64,000 nucleotides of DNA from Chitinophaga eiseniae (GTDB lineage: Bacteria > Bacteroidota > Bacteroidia > Chitinophagales > Chitinophagaceae), in contig NZ_FUWZ01000002.1 of the NCBI RefSeq assembly GCF_900167135.1, forward strand, positions 1,390,651 to 1,454,650. Direction: 5' to 3'. Position numbers and translations under genes: made by a program. Below are positions 27,026 to 37,803 of this stretch, piece by piece. The number at the start of each line of letters is the position of its first letter. Positions within the stretch are counted from its first letter, which is position 1. The notes below the pieces were generated by a model, which saw nothing but the letters and a program-made list of their open reading frames with translations, did not search any database and had not been told where the DNA came from.

Positions 27026-27643
27026 ATGAAAAAATGGTGCAGCCTCTGGGGACTTCTCTGCTTTTGCCTGACAGCTATGGCCCAGGATGAGTTTATCCTG
27101 CAAGCCGCCACCCTCAGGAAAGGGCTGTACAGGTCTTTCCGCGAATTTCAGCAAAACAGCCCCTCCGAATCGGGCGACCTGGTCGTGAAAAATCGCAGCA
27201 CAGCAGCACAGATCTACCTGCTCGCCAACAGGAACGGGCTGGTGCTCCGCGATGCAACAGGGCAGGAGCACAAAGTGAAAAATTACTGGGGGTTTTGTGA
27301 TGGCGCCCATAGCTACATCAAAGACAACGGGCTTAATGTCATACAGATCACCGGCTACTATTGCACCTATGAACTGCAGGGGGTGCAGCCCTCCCGCAGT
27401 ATCTATAACCCCGCCGATATGACGGTGAACGCGCTCAATACGCCCGTCAGGCTCAAAAAGGTCATTAATATCGTTACCGGAGAAATCCTGGAGTTATCAC
27501 TTTTTAATCTCAAAAAATATATCCTCCCACAAGATCCGGAACTACTGGAAGAGTTCCGGTCCGACAAAGCCAAAAAAGATAAGCTGGATTATTATATCTC
27601 CCGCTTTAACGCACGCAACAAACCACCTCAAAGCGGGCAATAA
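27026..27643 (+). CDS. DUF6563-like exported protein
   Basis: ATG at 27026 gives 205 residues with the signal peptide MKKWCSLWGLLCFCLTAMAQ. A TTG three codons earlier overlaps the promoter motif and is rejected. The conserved segment LRKGLYRSFREFQQNSPS opens the mature protein and matches DUF6563-type proteins, which are widespread in Bacteroidota and uncharacterised. NYWGFCDGAHSYI and the acidic/basic C-terminal tail are further landmarks. Location is periplasm or surface. It is monocistronic. Confidence 0.7.
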   Translation: MKKWCSLWGLLCFCLTAMAQDEFILQAATLRKGLYRSFREFQQNSPSESGDLVVKNRSTAAQIYLLANRNGLVLRDATGQEHKVKNYWGFCDGAHSYIKDNGLNVIQITGYYCTYELQGVQPSRSIYNPADMTVNALNTPVRLKKVINIVTGEILELSLFNLKKYILPQDPELLEEFRSDKAKKDKLDYYISRFNARNKPPQSGQ

Positions 27644-27913
27644 TCTACCCGGTCGCCAACAGGGCCCTCTGGATATTATTCACTTCCAACACCAGCCAAA
27701 GACGGTTATTTTCGGCCTTCCGGACAATTTTCAGTATGTCCGTTCCCGTATTTTAATGTATCCTTGCAGTACAGTTTATCCCCATTACCCGCGGGTATGG
27801 ATTTTGTGCTTTTCGCCGGGCAAGCGGACGGAACACGGGTCTTTATCCGAAAGTAAACCATTGGGACGCTCATGCGTTTTAATTCAGTAAATTACTTTTA
27901 GTAAGCTATCATA

Positions 27914-30900
27914 GTGACAGAACCAGCAGAAACAGAAATTAAACACAGGCGCCCCTGGTGGCGGTGGCTTTTATGGATCATCGTTGCGGTGCTTCTTTTG
28001 CCCGTGATGGCGGTGTTATTATTGCAACTGGACGGCGTACAGAATTATCTGCGGCAACAGGGCGAAAGCTATCTGCAGAAAAAACTGAAAACCAAAGTAC
28101 AGATCGGGTACCTCCGCGCCAGAGGATGGAAATACCTGGAACTGAGAAATGTGTTTGTGGCGGACACCTCCCATCAGGCCCTGCTGTATTCCGGCTCCCT
28201 GAAAGTACGTTACAACCTGCTGGCTTTTTTCAACAATGAGCTGCAAATAGATAAACTGGAGTGGGATACCCTGCTGGTCAATGTTTACCGTCACCAGGGA
28301 GACAGTACTTTCAACTTCCAGTTTGCCGTAGACGCCTTCGTTGCCCCTGATACAAAACCGGACACACTGGCATCCGCTACCGGTACGACGATCCAGTTCC
28401 GCATCAAAGATGTTTCCCTCCGGCATGTGAAACTGAGCTTCGAAGACCAGACCGGCGGCATGCATGCGGTGGCCTCCTGGGACACGCTCCACGCCGATCC
28501 TGATGATCTTATCCTCAACGACGGCATCTATGCTTTCAGAGGCATAGAACTGGCAGGCCTGAAAGGCTTTTTCCGTCAGCATTATATTCCGTCGGCCGCT
28601 GCCGGCGCCGCACCACCACCGCCACCGGCCGATACCAGCAGCGCAGGACTTCACCTGCTGTTGAAGAAATTGCGTATCAAAGAGAGCAATTTCCTCTACA
28701 GCAGCGATGGCATCGGTATCACTACCGGCTGGAAAATAGGCGACCTCGTATTACGCAACAGCAGTCTTGACCAGGACTCCACCCGCATACAAGTAGGCGA
28801 CCTCTCTATTCACCGTACTACCGGTATCCTGGCGATGATGCCCGGAAAAGATACTACGCCCGCACCACCCGACACGGTGCCCAACACATGGCAGGTATTT
28901 GCCACACAGGTCAATCTCGATAAACTGGCGCTGCGTTATGACAACGGCGGCCCGGCACCCAAAGCAGCTGGTCCTGACCCGGATTATAACCACCTGTTCC
29001 TGTCAAACGTAAATGCTAAAGTCAGCAACATCCGCTACACTCCCGACAGCATACAGGCAGGCCTCAAAAGCCTGGCAGCCCGCGACTGGTCAGGGTTCAC
29101 TCTCCGGAAAGCCAATATGGACGTGACCTTCACTCCAAAAAGCCTGGAACTGCGCAACTTTTTCCTGCAAACCAACAAGAGTGTTTTCAGGAAACATATA
29201 GCCATTACCGTTCCCTCCTGGTCCGGTATCGCAGATCATATGGACCAGCTGGGGATCGACGCCAACCTGGACTCCGTGCAGGTGGCCCTCGCAGAATGGC
29301 TGCCGTTTGTGCCCGACGCCCGTAAAAACAAATCCTTTGCACCACTGTGGAAAAAGGAACTAACGCTATCGGCTATATTAAAAGGCAACCTTGGTTTACT
29401 GAATATCAAACAGCTCTACCTGAATGACCATGAAGGGAACCTGATCAGAACGGCCAACGGCCAGATAGAACATGCTACCGATGTGGACCGGCTCAATGCG
29501 AATCTGCCGGAGCTCTATATCCAGTCCGGCAACAAAGCCCTGCGCTCCTGGCTGCCGGCCGGCACCCTGCCCGACACACCAAGACTGCCGGAAAACATGC
29601 TGATCACCGGCCTGTTCAAAGGCGGCATGAAAAATATGCTGGCACAGCTGCAACTGAAAAGCGATTACGCCAACGCCACTATCAACGCCAAACTGGCCAA
29701 TATTACCGACAGCATCCGTGGCACCTACGATGTAAGTGTCCCATCCTTCCGGGTACATCCGGGTATCATGCTCTATGACACCACCTTTGGCTGGGTGAGC
29801 GGTAACCTCATGGCTAGTGGACAAGGATATACGCTAACACAGATGGCAGCACAGGCAGCTATCCGGTTGAACGAAGCGACTTATAACCGATATACTTATC
29901 ACGATGTCAACGTGAATGCCAATATCCGGAAAGGCGAATTCGACGCCAACGGCGAAAGCGCAGATACCAGCTTAAATACCCGCTTTACCGTCAACGGTAA
30001 CCTGAGCGATACCGCGCTGCGTAGTCTGAAGGCCAACGCGGAAATTACCAACGCCGACCTGTATGCCACCCACTGGTACGCAGAACCGCTGACCATCAAA
30101 GGTAACCTGGACGCCGACTTCAGCAGCCTGGAGCCACAGCGGCTGGAAGGTGCTGCGTTACTGACCGGCTGGCAGGTAGCCACCCAGGGCCATGTGGTGC
30201 CGCTGGACACCATTGCTCTCACCGCCCACTACGACAGTCTGCAATATATCGCGCTGAAAAGCCCCTTTGGGCCGGTAACAGCGCAGGGACGTATGGACTA
30301 TACCAAAATCGGCAACGCTTTCAGTCAGATCATCATGAAACCACTGAAGCCCACCGATTCCGGCCGCATCGTGATTGTTCCTCCCGGACAATATCTGGAG
30401 TTTGCCGCAGCCCTGCAGATACCTCACACGCTGGAACCCCTCATACCAGGCATCCGCATGGAAGTACCGATGGACATTGCCGGCCGCATCAACAGCGACA
30501 GCAGCCTGCTTTTCGTTAAAGCAAATCTGCCGAAAGTGAATTACGACTCCATCCAGGTAGACAGCCTGCGCTTATACGCCCGCATCGTAGACACTACCTT
30601 GCAGACTTATGTGTCTATCGCAGACATGAAACATCCGTCATTCCCGCTTTATCATACGGTGTTATCTGCCAAAGCCAATACCGGCGTGGTGGATTTCGGC
30701 CTGCTCATGGACGATGTTAAACGACAGCCTAAATACCGCCTTGGCGGCATCTTTACCTTCCTGCCGGACAATATGATGCAGCTGGTGCTCAAACCAGACC
30801 TGCTGCTGAACAAACAAGCCTGGAACGTAGCAGAAAATAATATTTTCCGCATCAAAAACGGCGGTCCGGATACGGCGAACATCAAACTCTCCTATGGTGA

Positions 30901-32983
30901 TCAGTCCATACAGGTCAATACACAGGCGGATACTTCCGGTGTGCCGGCCCTGCAGGCGAAAGTCAGCAACTTCCAGCTGGCCACCATTACCGGTATGCTG
31001 GCTACTGACACGCTGCTGGCCAACGGCCTGCTCAACGCCGATGCCGTAGTGCGCAACTGGAACACCCAGCCGCTCATTCATGCCCAGCTGAAAGTAGACA
31101 GTCTCACCGTGAAAACAGCACCGCTCGGCACACTCACCGCTACCGCAGAAAGTACCGCTCCCAATACCTATAAACTGGACGCGGCGCTGAAAGGCGACAA
31201 CAACGATGTCACCGTTACAGGCACCTACGACAGCACCATCAACGCCCGGGTAAACATCGCCAACTTGCGGATGGCCTCCCTCGAACCCTTTACCATGGGC
31301 AGCGTTACCCATATGTATGGCGACGCCACCGGTAAATTCGATATCTCGGGCACCGCCAGCAAACCGGAAGTAAGAGGTAATATGCACTTCAACAACGCCG
31401 GCGGCATTATCAGCTTCATCGGCAGTAATCTTCACCTGCCCGATGAAGATATCGTGATCGATGAGAAAGGCATCCTGCTTAACAACCTGGTAGTGGCCGA
31501 CAGCCTCAACAATGAAATGGTGGTGAATGGTCGTATCAATACCTCCGACTTTATCAAATACGGCTTCAACCTGAATATCAACGCCGATAACTTCATGGCC
31601 CTGGGCAAACAGCAGAACCAGGACCAGTGGATCTACGGCCCGGCCTTTATAGACAGTAAAGTCACCGTGCGCGGCTCCCTCGATCTGCCCCGTGTAGACG
31701 CCAACATTAAACTGCGGGACAAATCCAGTGTTACCGTTATGCTGCCGCAGGAAGAGCCCGGGCTGGCCGACAGGGAAGGAGTAGTGGAATTCATCGACCG
31801 CGATCATCCCATCGACAGCGCACTGCTGGCCAAACAGGACAGCGCCAAATATAGCAACCCCAGGCTCAAGGGCATGTTCTTCTCCGGTAATGTGGAAATC
31901 ACACCCGAGTCGGTGCTGAAAATCATTATCGACCAGGCTAACGGCGACTTCGTACAGGCAAAAGGTACGGCCAACCTGAACGCAACCCTCGACCCCTCCA
32001 GCAAAATGAGCATCACCGGCCGTTATGAGATCTCGGAAGGTAAATACGAGATGTCGCTCAATCAACTGATAAAACGCTCTTTCGATATCCAGAAAGGCAG
32101 CTTCATCTCCTTCAACGGCGATGCTATGGCCGCAGACCTGGACATCACCGCCAAATATACCGTCAACGCACCTGCCATCGACCTGGTCCAGGACCAACTC
32201 GGCGGAATGACCGCAGAACAACGGAACACCTACAAACAACGTATCCCGTTTGAAGTATATCTCAAAATACAGGGAAGCCTGCTGAAGCCCGATATCAGCT
32301 TCCAGCTGGATATGCCGGAAAGGGAAAGGAATGCCTTTAATGGTATGCCTTACAACCGGATCAAACAGATCAACCAGGTGTCTTCTGAACTGAATAAACA
32401 GGTGATGGGCCTCCTGGTACTCAATACCTTCATCCCGGATGACCCCATGTCTACCCTGGATGGCGGCGGTGGCGCCGTAGGACAGGCAGCCCGCAACAGT
32501 GTGAGCAAAATCCTGTCTCAACAGCTGAATAACCTCGCCGGTAACCTGATCAAAGGGGTGGACCTCAACTTCGACCTGCAAAGCAAGGAAGACTATTCCT
32601 CTGGCTCCGCACAGGAAACCACCAACCTCAATATCGGTGCGTCCAAGAAGTTATTCAACGATCGTTTAACCGTTTCCGTTGGGTCCAATATCATGCTTAC
32701 CGGCAACACCCAGAATGCCAGCTCGCTGGTAGGGGATATCTCCATCGAATACAAATTAAGCCGTGACGGCAGATACCGCCTCAGAGTATATCAGCGTAAT
32801 GATAACCAGACCGTTATTCAGGGCCAGTATACCGAAACCGGCGTAGCGTTTATGCTCGTCATGGATTACGACGAATTCAGGGAGATATTGCAACGTTCCA
32901 GGAGAGAGTCCAGAAAAGAACGCCTGCGCGACGAAAAAAAGAAAAAGCAGGCCGCGCAAGATGAATCAAACAAAAACAAGTAA
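27914..32983 (+). CDS. tamB: Translocation and assembly module protein TamB
   Basis: The 1689-residue protein starts at GTG 27914. It has an N-terminal membrane anchor (WWRWLLWIIVAVLLLPVMAVL, about 14-34) and then a very long repetitive beta-rich region, as expected for the periplasm-spanning groove of AsmA/TamB proteins. The C-terminal DUF490 domain (about 1290-1640) includes ANLNATLDPSSKMSITGRYE and INQVSSELNKQVMGLLVL. The last ~25 residues are a highly charged tail. TamB proteins help outer-membrane protein assembly and move phospholipids across the periplasm. The stop codon overlaps the ATG of the tamL-like gene by one base, so translation is coupled. Confidence 0.93.
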   Translation: MTEPAETEIKHRRPWWRWLLWIIVAVLLLPVMAVLLLQLDGVQNYLRQQGESYLQKKLKTKVQIGYLRARGWKYLELRNVFVADTSHQALLYSGSLKVRYNLLAFFNNELQIDKLEWDTLLVNVYRHQGDSTFNFQFAVDAFVAPDTKPDTLASATGTTIQFRIKDVSLRHVKLSFEDQTGGMHAVASWDTLHADPDDLILNDGIYAFRGIELAGLKGFFRQHYIPSAAAGAAPPPPPADTSSAGLHLLLKKLRIKESNFLYSSDGIGITTGWKIGDLVLRNSSLDQDSTRIQVGDLSIHRTTGILAMMPGKDTTPAPPDTVPNTWQVFATQVNLDKLALRYDNGGPAPKAAGPDPDYNHLFLSNVNAKVSNIRYTPDSIQAGLKSLAARDWSGFTLRKANMDVTFTPKSLELRNFFLQTNKSVFRKHIAITVPSWSGIADHMDQLGIDANLDSVQVALAEWLPFVPDARKNKSFAPLWKKELTLSAILKGNLGLLNIKQLYLNDHEGNLIRTANGQIEHATDVDRLNANLPELYIQSGNKALRSWLPAGTLPDTPRLPENMLITGLFKGGMKNMLAQLQLKSDYANATINAKLANITDSIRGTYDVSVPSFRVHPGIMLYDTTFGWVSGNLMASGQGYTLTQMAAQAAIRLNEATYNRYTYHDVNVNANIRKGEFDANGESADTSLNTRFTVNGNLSDTALRSLKANAEITNADLYATHWYAEPLTIKGNLDADFSSLEPQRLEGAALLTGWQVATQGHVVPLDTIALTAHYDSLQYIALKSPFGPVTAQGRMDYTKIGNAFSQIIMKPLKPTDSGRIVIVPPGQYLEFAAALQIPHTLEPLIPGIRMEVPMDIAGRINSDSSLLFVKANLPKVNYDSIQVDSLRLYARIVDTTLQTYVSIADMKHPSFPLYHTVLSAKANTGVVDFGLLMDDVKRQPKYRLGGIFTFLPDNMMQLVLKPDLLLNKQAWNVAENNIFRIKNGGPDTANIKLSYGDQSIQVNTQADTSGVPALQAKVSNFQLATITGMLATDTLLANGLLNADAVVRNWNTQPLIHAQLKVDSLTVKTAPLGTLTATAESTAPNTYKLDAALKGDNNDVTVTGTYDSTINARVNIANLRMASLEPFTMGSVTHMYGDATGKFDISGTASKPEVRGNMHFNNAGGIISFIGSNLHLPDEDIVIDEKGILLNNLVVADSLNNEMVVNGRINTSDFIKYGFNLNINADNFMALGKQQNQDQWIYGPAFIDSKVTVRGSLDLPRVDANIKLRDKSSVTVMLPQEEPGLADREGVVEFIDRDHPIDSALLAKQDSAKYSNPRLKGMFFSGNVEITPESVLKIIIDQANGDFVQAKGTANLNATLDPSSKMSITGRYEISEGKYEMSLNQLIKRSFDIQKGSFISFNGDAMAADLDITAKYTVNAPAIDLVQDQLGGMTAEQRNTYKQRIPFEVYLKIQGSLLKPDISFQLDMPERERNAFNGMPYNRIKQINQVSSELNKQVMGLLVLNTFIPDDPMSTLDGGGGAVGQAARNSVSKILSQQLNNLAGNLIKGVDLNFDLQSKEDYSSGSAQETTNLNIGASKKLFNDRLTVSVGSNIMLTGNTQNASSLVGDISIEYKLSRDGRYRLRVYQRNDNQTVIQGQYTETGVAFMLVMDYDEFREILQRSRRESRKERLRDEKKKKQAAQDESNKNK

Positions 32984-35445
32984 TGCAGAAGGGAAATAGC
33001 TATATCATCTGTTGTATCATATTATGCCTGGGATTCCTGGCTATCAGCTCCTGCAGCACTACCCGTACCGTGCCAGAAGGCGACCGCCTGTATACCGGCA
33101 GCACTGTGGCCTGGAAAGGAAAACAACCCAAAGATTACGGTTCTCTCAGCGAGGGACTGAAAAAAAGAATACGGCCCAATACCAACCGGAAATTCCTTGG
33201 CATGCCTATTAAGCTGTGGCTGTATAATATGGGCCACGAACCCAAAGGCAAAGGGCTTAATTACCTCCTGCGCAAGAAATGGGGAGAGCCCCCTGTACTG
33301 CTAAGCCAGGCTAAACCCGATTATACCGGCGAGGTGCTGGAAGGTTACCTGGTGGACAACGGTTACTTCCAGGCAGAAGTTTCCTCTGCCGTAAAAAATT
33401 CCGGCAGCAAAAAAGCTTCCATCCGTTATGAAGCGGTACCCAATCACCGATACACCATCAAAAGCGTGGCCTACCTGACAGACAGCAGTGCCATTGGCCG
33501 TACGGTGACCAAAGCCTATCACAAAAGCTCCCTGGTGGTAGGGAAGCCTTATTCGCTGGATTCCATTAAGGCAGAACGGGAACGTATACACGCTGCGCTG
33601 AAAGAACAGGGATACTATTACTTTACACCTGACTATCTGCTGGTACAGGCCGACACTACCAATAACGGTACGGTAGACCTTTTTCTGAAGATAAAAGACA
33701 ATACGCCGCTGGTGGCGCTCCGGCCTTACCGGATGCATGATATCAGCCTTTTTCCGGATTATTCGCTGGACAATGAGGCACTGTCCACCACCGGCACACC
33801 GGTATACTACCGCGGCATGTATATCATCGATTCCTCCAAACGCTTTAAGCCCATTGTATTCGAACGCTCCGTGTTCCTCCGGCCGGACAGCCTTTACCGT
33901 TTAAGTTCACACAATATCACGCTGCAACGCCTGATCAATCTCGGTGTATTCAAATTTGTAAAGGGGACCTTCCGTCCAGTGAGAGATACTTCACGCCATA
34001 ACATCACAGGTGGCAGCCCCAATGCGCCTACCCCCGCCCGGGACACCGCTGCGCCCCGCTTTGTGAAACGCAACGCCGCCGCCGATAGTACCTATCGCCG
34101 CGACACAGCGTTGGCCGGCACCTATCGCGCCATGGTGAATAACAAAGTAGCGCTCGACAGCGGATGGCTCGACGCTAAATTTTATCTCACCCCCTACAAA
34201 CGGCGCTCGCTGCAGACAGAGTTGCGCGGCACTTCCAAATCCAATGGATTTATCGGTTCTGAAGCCCGTATCACAGCGAAAAACCGTAACTGGCTGCACT
34301 CTGCGACTTCATTGGAAATAGGGGTCCACGGCGGCATGGAATGGCAAACAGGCAATAAAAGCGCCGGTGGCTCCAACTCCTACAGCCTCGGGGCGGAAGT
34401 CGCCGTCACCTTCCCGCGCTTCCTGACGCCCTTCCGGCTGAATATCCGTACACCCTACGTGCCACGTACCCGTATGAGCGCCAGCTATGAATTGTACAGC
34501 CGGGCAGACTTGTATAACCTTAACGCCTACACGTTGCAGTTACAATACCTGTGGCAAAAGACAGCTTACCTGAATCATGCTTTTGCACCTGTTGCGGTGA
34601 CCTATGTACTGCCCACCAAAACCACGGCGGCATATGACAGCATCCTCAAGAACGATCCCAGCCAGCGGGCTTCCATCGAAAAACAATTTATCCTGGGAGG
34701 AAACTATACCATCACTTTCAATAACCAGACAGCTAACCGTATCCACAGCTTCTATATCAGCGGCAACGTGGATGTATCGGGCAACATCGCCGGCCTGGTT
34801 ATCCCCAAAAGTGATTCCGGTACAAAAAACATCCTGAAAAACCCGTTCGCCCAATACGAACGCTTCTCCCTGGAAGGCCGCCACTATTGGCAGATCGGCA
34901 AAGGCAAACAATGGGTAAACCGCCTCTTTCTCGGCTACGGCCTGCCATATGGCAACTCACAAACACTGCCCTTCGTAAAACAGTTCTTTACCGGCGGTAG
35001 CAGCAGTATCCGCGCCTTCAGGGCACGCACACTCGGTCCCGGCTCCTATTACAACAAAGGGCTTGACACCGCTGCATTGCTGGCCAATGAAGCTGGTGAT
35101 ATCAAACTGGAATTTAACTCGGAAGTACGCATACACATCGCCAGCGTATTTAACTTCGCCGCCTTTATAGACGCCGGTAATATCTGGCTGCAAAAGCAGG
35201 TACCGGAAAAACCCGGCAGCCAGTTTAAACTGGATTCCTTCTATCGGCAAATAGCCGTGGGCGGTGGCATCGGCCTTCGTATAGACGCTTCGATCGTGGT
35301 GGTACGCTTCGATCTCGCAACGCCTTTCCGCATACCTTATCTCCCGCCAAAAGAACGATGGGTGTTTGACAAGATTAATTTCGGAGACCCCGACTGGCGG
35401 AAGAAAAACCTGATCCTCAATATCGCTATCGGATATCCTTTCTGA
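32983..35445 (+). CDS. TamL-type lipoprotein of the BamA/TamA (Omp85) family
   Basis: The 820-residue protein has a lipoprotein signal sequence ending LAISSC, with Cys24 as lipid attachment site, unlike proteobacterial TamA. POTRA-like repeats follow (about 120-330; EVLEGYLVDNGYFQAEVSS, LKEQGYYYFTPDYLL). A C-terminal Omp85 barrel (about 410-820) carries FFTGGSSSIRAFRARTLGPG, the conserved VRGF/Y-like L6 region, and ends in Phe. It would work with TamB at the outer membrane. The one-base overlap with tamB and the shared terminator define a two-gene operon. Confidence 0.93.
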   Translation: MQKGNSYIICCIILCLGFLAISSCSTTRTVPEGDRLYTGSTVAWKGKQPKDYGSLSEGLKKRIRPNTNRKFLGMPIKLWLYNMGHEPKGKGLNYLLRKKWGEPPVLLSQAKPDYTGEVLEGYLVDNGYFQAEVSSAVKNSGSKKASIRYEAVPNHRYTIKSVAYLTDSSAIGRTVTKAYHKSSLVVGKPYSLDSIKAERERIHAALKEQGYYYFTPDYLLVQADTTNNGTVDLFLKIKDNTPLVALRPYRMHDISLFPDYSLDNEALSTTGTPVYYRGMYIIDSSKRFKPIVFERSVFLRPDSLYRLSSHNITLQRLINLGVFKFVKGTFRPVRDTSRHNITGGSPNAPTPARDTAAPRFVKRNAAADSTYRRDTALAGTYRAMVNNKVALDSGWLDAKFYLTPYKRRSLQTELRGTSKSNGFIGSEARITAKNRNWLHSATSLEIGVHGGMEWQTGNKSAGGSNSYSLGAEVAVTFPRFLTPFRLNIRTPYVPRTRMSASYELYSRADLYNLNAYTLQLQYLWQKTAYLNHAFAPVAVTYVLPTKTTAAYDSILKNDPSQRASIEKQFILGGNYTITFNNQTANRIHSFYISGNVDVSGNIAGLVIPKSDSGTKNILKNPFAQYERFSLEGRHYWQIGKGKQWVNRLFLGYGLPYGNSQTLPFVKQFFTGGSSSIRAFRARTLGPGSYYNKGLDTAALLANEAGDIKLEFNSEVRIHIASVFNFAAFIDAGNIWLQKQVPEKPGSQFKLDSFYRQIAVGGGIGLRIDASIVVVRFDLATPFRIPYLPPKERWVFDKINFGDPDWRKKNLILNIAIGYPF

Positions 35446-35451
35446 TGATAA

Positions 35452-35487
35452 ACAAAACGGATGGTACGCAGGTACCATCCGTTTTGT
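35452..35487. terminator. Bidirectional terminator between tamL and poxB
   Basis: A perfect 16-bp inverted repeat (35452-35467 with 35472-35487; arm ACAAAACGGATGGTAC) with a four-base loop. The A-rich outer left arm and T-rich outer right arm serve both convergent genes. Confidence 0.9.
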
Positions 35488-35488
35488 T

Positions 35489-37225
35489 TTATAACACGTC
35501 TTTAATGTGTTTATAGTTTGACTTCACTGCTTCCAGCACATCATCCAACCTTCCTCCCAGTATCAGTTTCCCCATCCACAAGGCATATCCTTTCATCTGT
35601 TCGAACTCTATTTTTGGAGGCATGGCCAATGAAGCCGGATTCGTGAAAATATTGACCAGCACTGGTCCGGAAGCATCCCCCGCCTGCGTTAGCACCGGCT
35701 CCACTTCATCCGGCGTACGGATCGTAAATGCGGTAAAACCCATCGCTGTAGCCACTCCCGCGAAATCCGGGTTCACCATATCCGTTTGCCAGTCAGGCAG
35801 CCCCGCTACTTCCATCTCCAGTTTCACCATACCCAAAGCACGGTTGTTGAAAACGATCACCTTTACCGGCAGGTTGTACTGCCGGATAGTCATCAGATCG
35901 CCCAGCAGCATAGTAAGGCCTCCGTCGCCGCAAAGGGCGTACACTTCCCGGCCAGGCTGGCACAGGGCGGCGCCGATAGCCTGCGGCATGGCATTGGCCA
36001 TGGAACCGTGGTTAAAGGAGCCTAACAACGTACGTTTGCCGGTAGCCGCGATATAGCGGGCAGTCCATACATTGGTCATACCGGTATCGACGGTGAAAAT
36101 AGCGTCGCGCGCTGCCAGCCGGCTGATGACTGTGGCCACATACTCAGGACTGATCGCCTCCTCCTTACCGCGATCTTCCACATAAGTATCCAGTTTCCGT
36201 TTTACCTCTTCATGGAACTCCAGCATGGTATCCAGAAATTTTCTGTCTTTCTTGTCCTGTATCAGCAGCATCAGCGCCTGCAGGGTAGGCCTGATATCGC
36301 CGCAGAGACCCATTTCCAGGGAGGCTCGGCGACCCAGCTTTTCCGGTTGGTTATCGATCTGTACGATCTTCGCATTTTCCGGCATAAATGGCGTGTAAGG
36401 AAAATCAGTCCCCAACAATAACACCACATCTGCTTCGTGCATGCTTTTGTATGCGGATGCCAGCCCCAGCAGCCCTGTCATCCCTACTTCATGGGGATTA
36501 TCATATTCGATGCCCATTTTAGCCCGGAAAGAATAGCCTACGGGCGCTTTCAGAAGGGACGCCAGCGTTACCACCTCGTCGTGAGCGGCAGTGGCGCCTA
36601 ACCCGCAATAGATGGTTACCTTGCCGGCAGATTGCAACAGCGCCGCCAGCTGTTGCAGTTCTTTCTCCGTTGGCCGCAGCACCGCTGCCGGCCGGTATAG
36701 TTTCAATGCAGTACTGATATTTTCCGCGTCGGCCGACGCCACATCGCCCGGTAGCCCCAGCACGGCCACGCCTTTCTTGTGCACGGCATGTTGCAGCGCC
36801 GCCTGCAGCATACGCGGGGCCTGTGCCGGCGTACTGGCCACCTGGTTGTAATGGCTGCAGTCTGCGAATAATTTGATGGTATTCGTCTCCTGGAAATAAT
36901 CACTGCCAAATTCATTGGTGGCGCAGGTAGAAGCAATGGCGATGACGGGCGCGCCGGAGCGATGTGCATCGTACAATCCGTTGATCAGGTGTACGTGCCC
37001 CGGCCCACTGCTACCGGCGCAACAGGCCAGCCCGTTCAACTGCGCCTCCGCACCGGCGGCATAGGCGCCCACCTCTTCATGACGCACATGTATCCACTGG
37101 ATGCGGCCATCTCTGCGCACAGCGTCGTTAATATGGTTCAAACTATCTCCCGTAACAGCATAAATACGTTTAATGCCAGCATCCACCAGCATTTCCACTA
37201 ATTGGTCGGCAACTGATTTTCCCAT
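35489..37225 (-). CDS. poxB: Pyruvate dehydrogenase (quinone)/pyruvate oxidase, PoxB-like
   Basis: The 578-residue thiamine-diphosphate enzyme has the N-terminal PYR domain with the catalytic Glu in HVRHEEVGAYAAGAEAQL, a central FAD-binding-like domain, and the PP domain with the ThDP motif CGDGGLTMLLGDLMTIRQYN and then NNRALGMVKLE. The C-terminal segment PPKIEFEQMKGYALWMGKLI resembles the membrane-binding activation tail of E. coli PoxB rather than acetolactate synthase. It would oxidise pyruvate to acetate and CO2, passing electrons to quinone at the membrane. It is monocistronic. Confidence 0.9.
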   Translation of the reverse strand: MGKSVADQLVEMLVDAGIKRIYAVTGDSLNHINDAVRRDGRIQWIHVRHEEVGAYAAGAEAQLNGLACCAGSSGPGHVHLINGLYDAHRSGAPVIAIASTCATNEFGSDYFQETNTIKLFADCSHYNQVASTPAQAPRMLQAALQHAVHKKGVAVLGLPGDVASADAENISTALKLYRPAAVLRPTEKELQQLAALLQSAGKVTIYCGLGATAAHDEVVTLASLLKAPVGYSFRAKMGIEYDNPHEVGMTGLLGLASAYKSMHEADVVLLLGTDFPYTPFMPENAKIVQIDNQPEKLGRRASLEMGLCGDIRPTLQALMLLIQDKKDRKFLDTMLEFHEEVKRKLDTYVEDRGKEEAISPEYVATVISRLAARDAIFTVDTGMTNVWTARYIAATGKRTLLGSFNHGSMANAMPQAIGAALCQPGREVYALCGDGGLTMLLGDLMTIRQYNLPVKVIVFNNRALGMVKLEMEVAGLPDWQTDMVNPDFAGVATAMGFTAFTIRTPDEVEPVLTQAGDASGPVLVNIFTNPASLAMPPKIEFEQMKGYALWMGKLILGGRLDDVLEAVKSNYKHIKDVL

Positions 37226-37371
37226 AAATATGTTTTTATTTTTTTCAGGATGTGTTTTTTAAAAACAACCCGGCTGACACTTTGTTTACGCCTGTAATGG
37301 CTCCAATAAACGGGCCTGTTCACCCATCAGAAAATATTTCTATATTTATACGACTAAACCACGGCCTTTTT

Positions 37372-37749
37372 ATGAGACTTTCACTACATCCTTCCCTGTT
37401 ACTCGCCTGTGCTACGCTCATCATCAGCACCACTGCGTGTAGCCGTAAGGTTACCCAAAACGGGAAAGCGTCCTACTATGCCGATTCATTTGACGGGAAA
37501 CGTACGGCCAACGGGGAAACATTCCGGCAACGCCACCTCACGGCAGCCCACAGAACACTTCCTTTCGGTACCCGCGTGAAGGTGGTCAACATCGCCAACG
37601 GACGCACGGTAAAAGTGCGGATCAACGACAGAGGACCTTTTGCTCCCGGCAGGATCATCGATCTTTCTAAAAAAGCAGCTTCCAAACTGGGTATGATCAA
37701 TACCGGCGTGGCCAATGTGGAAATCAAATACAAAAAGCCTAAAAAATAG
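37372..37749 (+). CDS. RlpA-family septal lytic transglycosylase-like lipoprotein
   Basis: ATG at 37372 gives 125 residues; the frame extends upstream to 37252 but that part has no signal sequence. The lipoprotein signal [20 protein letters not shown] ends at Cys23. The double-psi beta-barrel of RlpA follows: [37 protein letters not shown] and [20 protein letters not shown], with the catalytic-type Asp in NDRGP. There is no SPOR domain. RlpA proteins cleave peptide-free glycan at division sites, or bind peptidoglycan only. Confidence 0.93.
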   Translation: MRLSLHPSLLLACATLIISTTACSRKVTQNGKASYYADSFDGKRTANGETFRQRHLTAAHRTLPFGTRVKVVNIANGRTVKVRINDRGPFAPGRIIDLSKKAASKLGMINTGVANVEIKYKKPKK

Positions 37750-37781
37750 GGAAGGAGAAACGCCGCAGCATTTCTCCTTCC
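37750..37781. terminator. Hairpin between rlpA-like and pfpI-like genes
   Basis: GGAAGGAGAAA (37750-37760) pairs with TTTCTCCTTCC (37771-37781) over a ten-base loop. It sits between convergent genes; the T-run is short. Confidence 0.6.
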
Positions 37782-37803
37782 GCTAACGCCCAACACAATT
37801 GTA

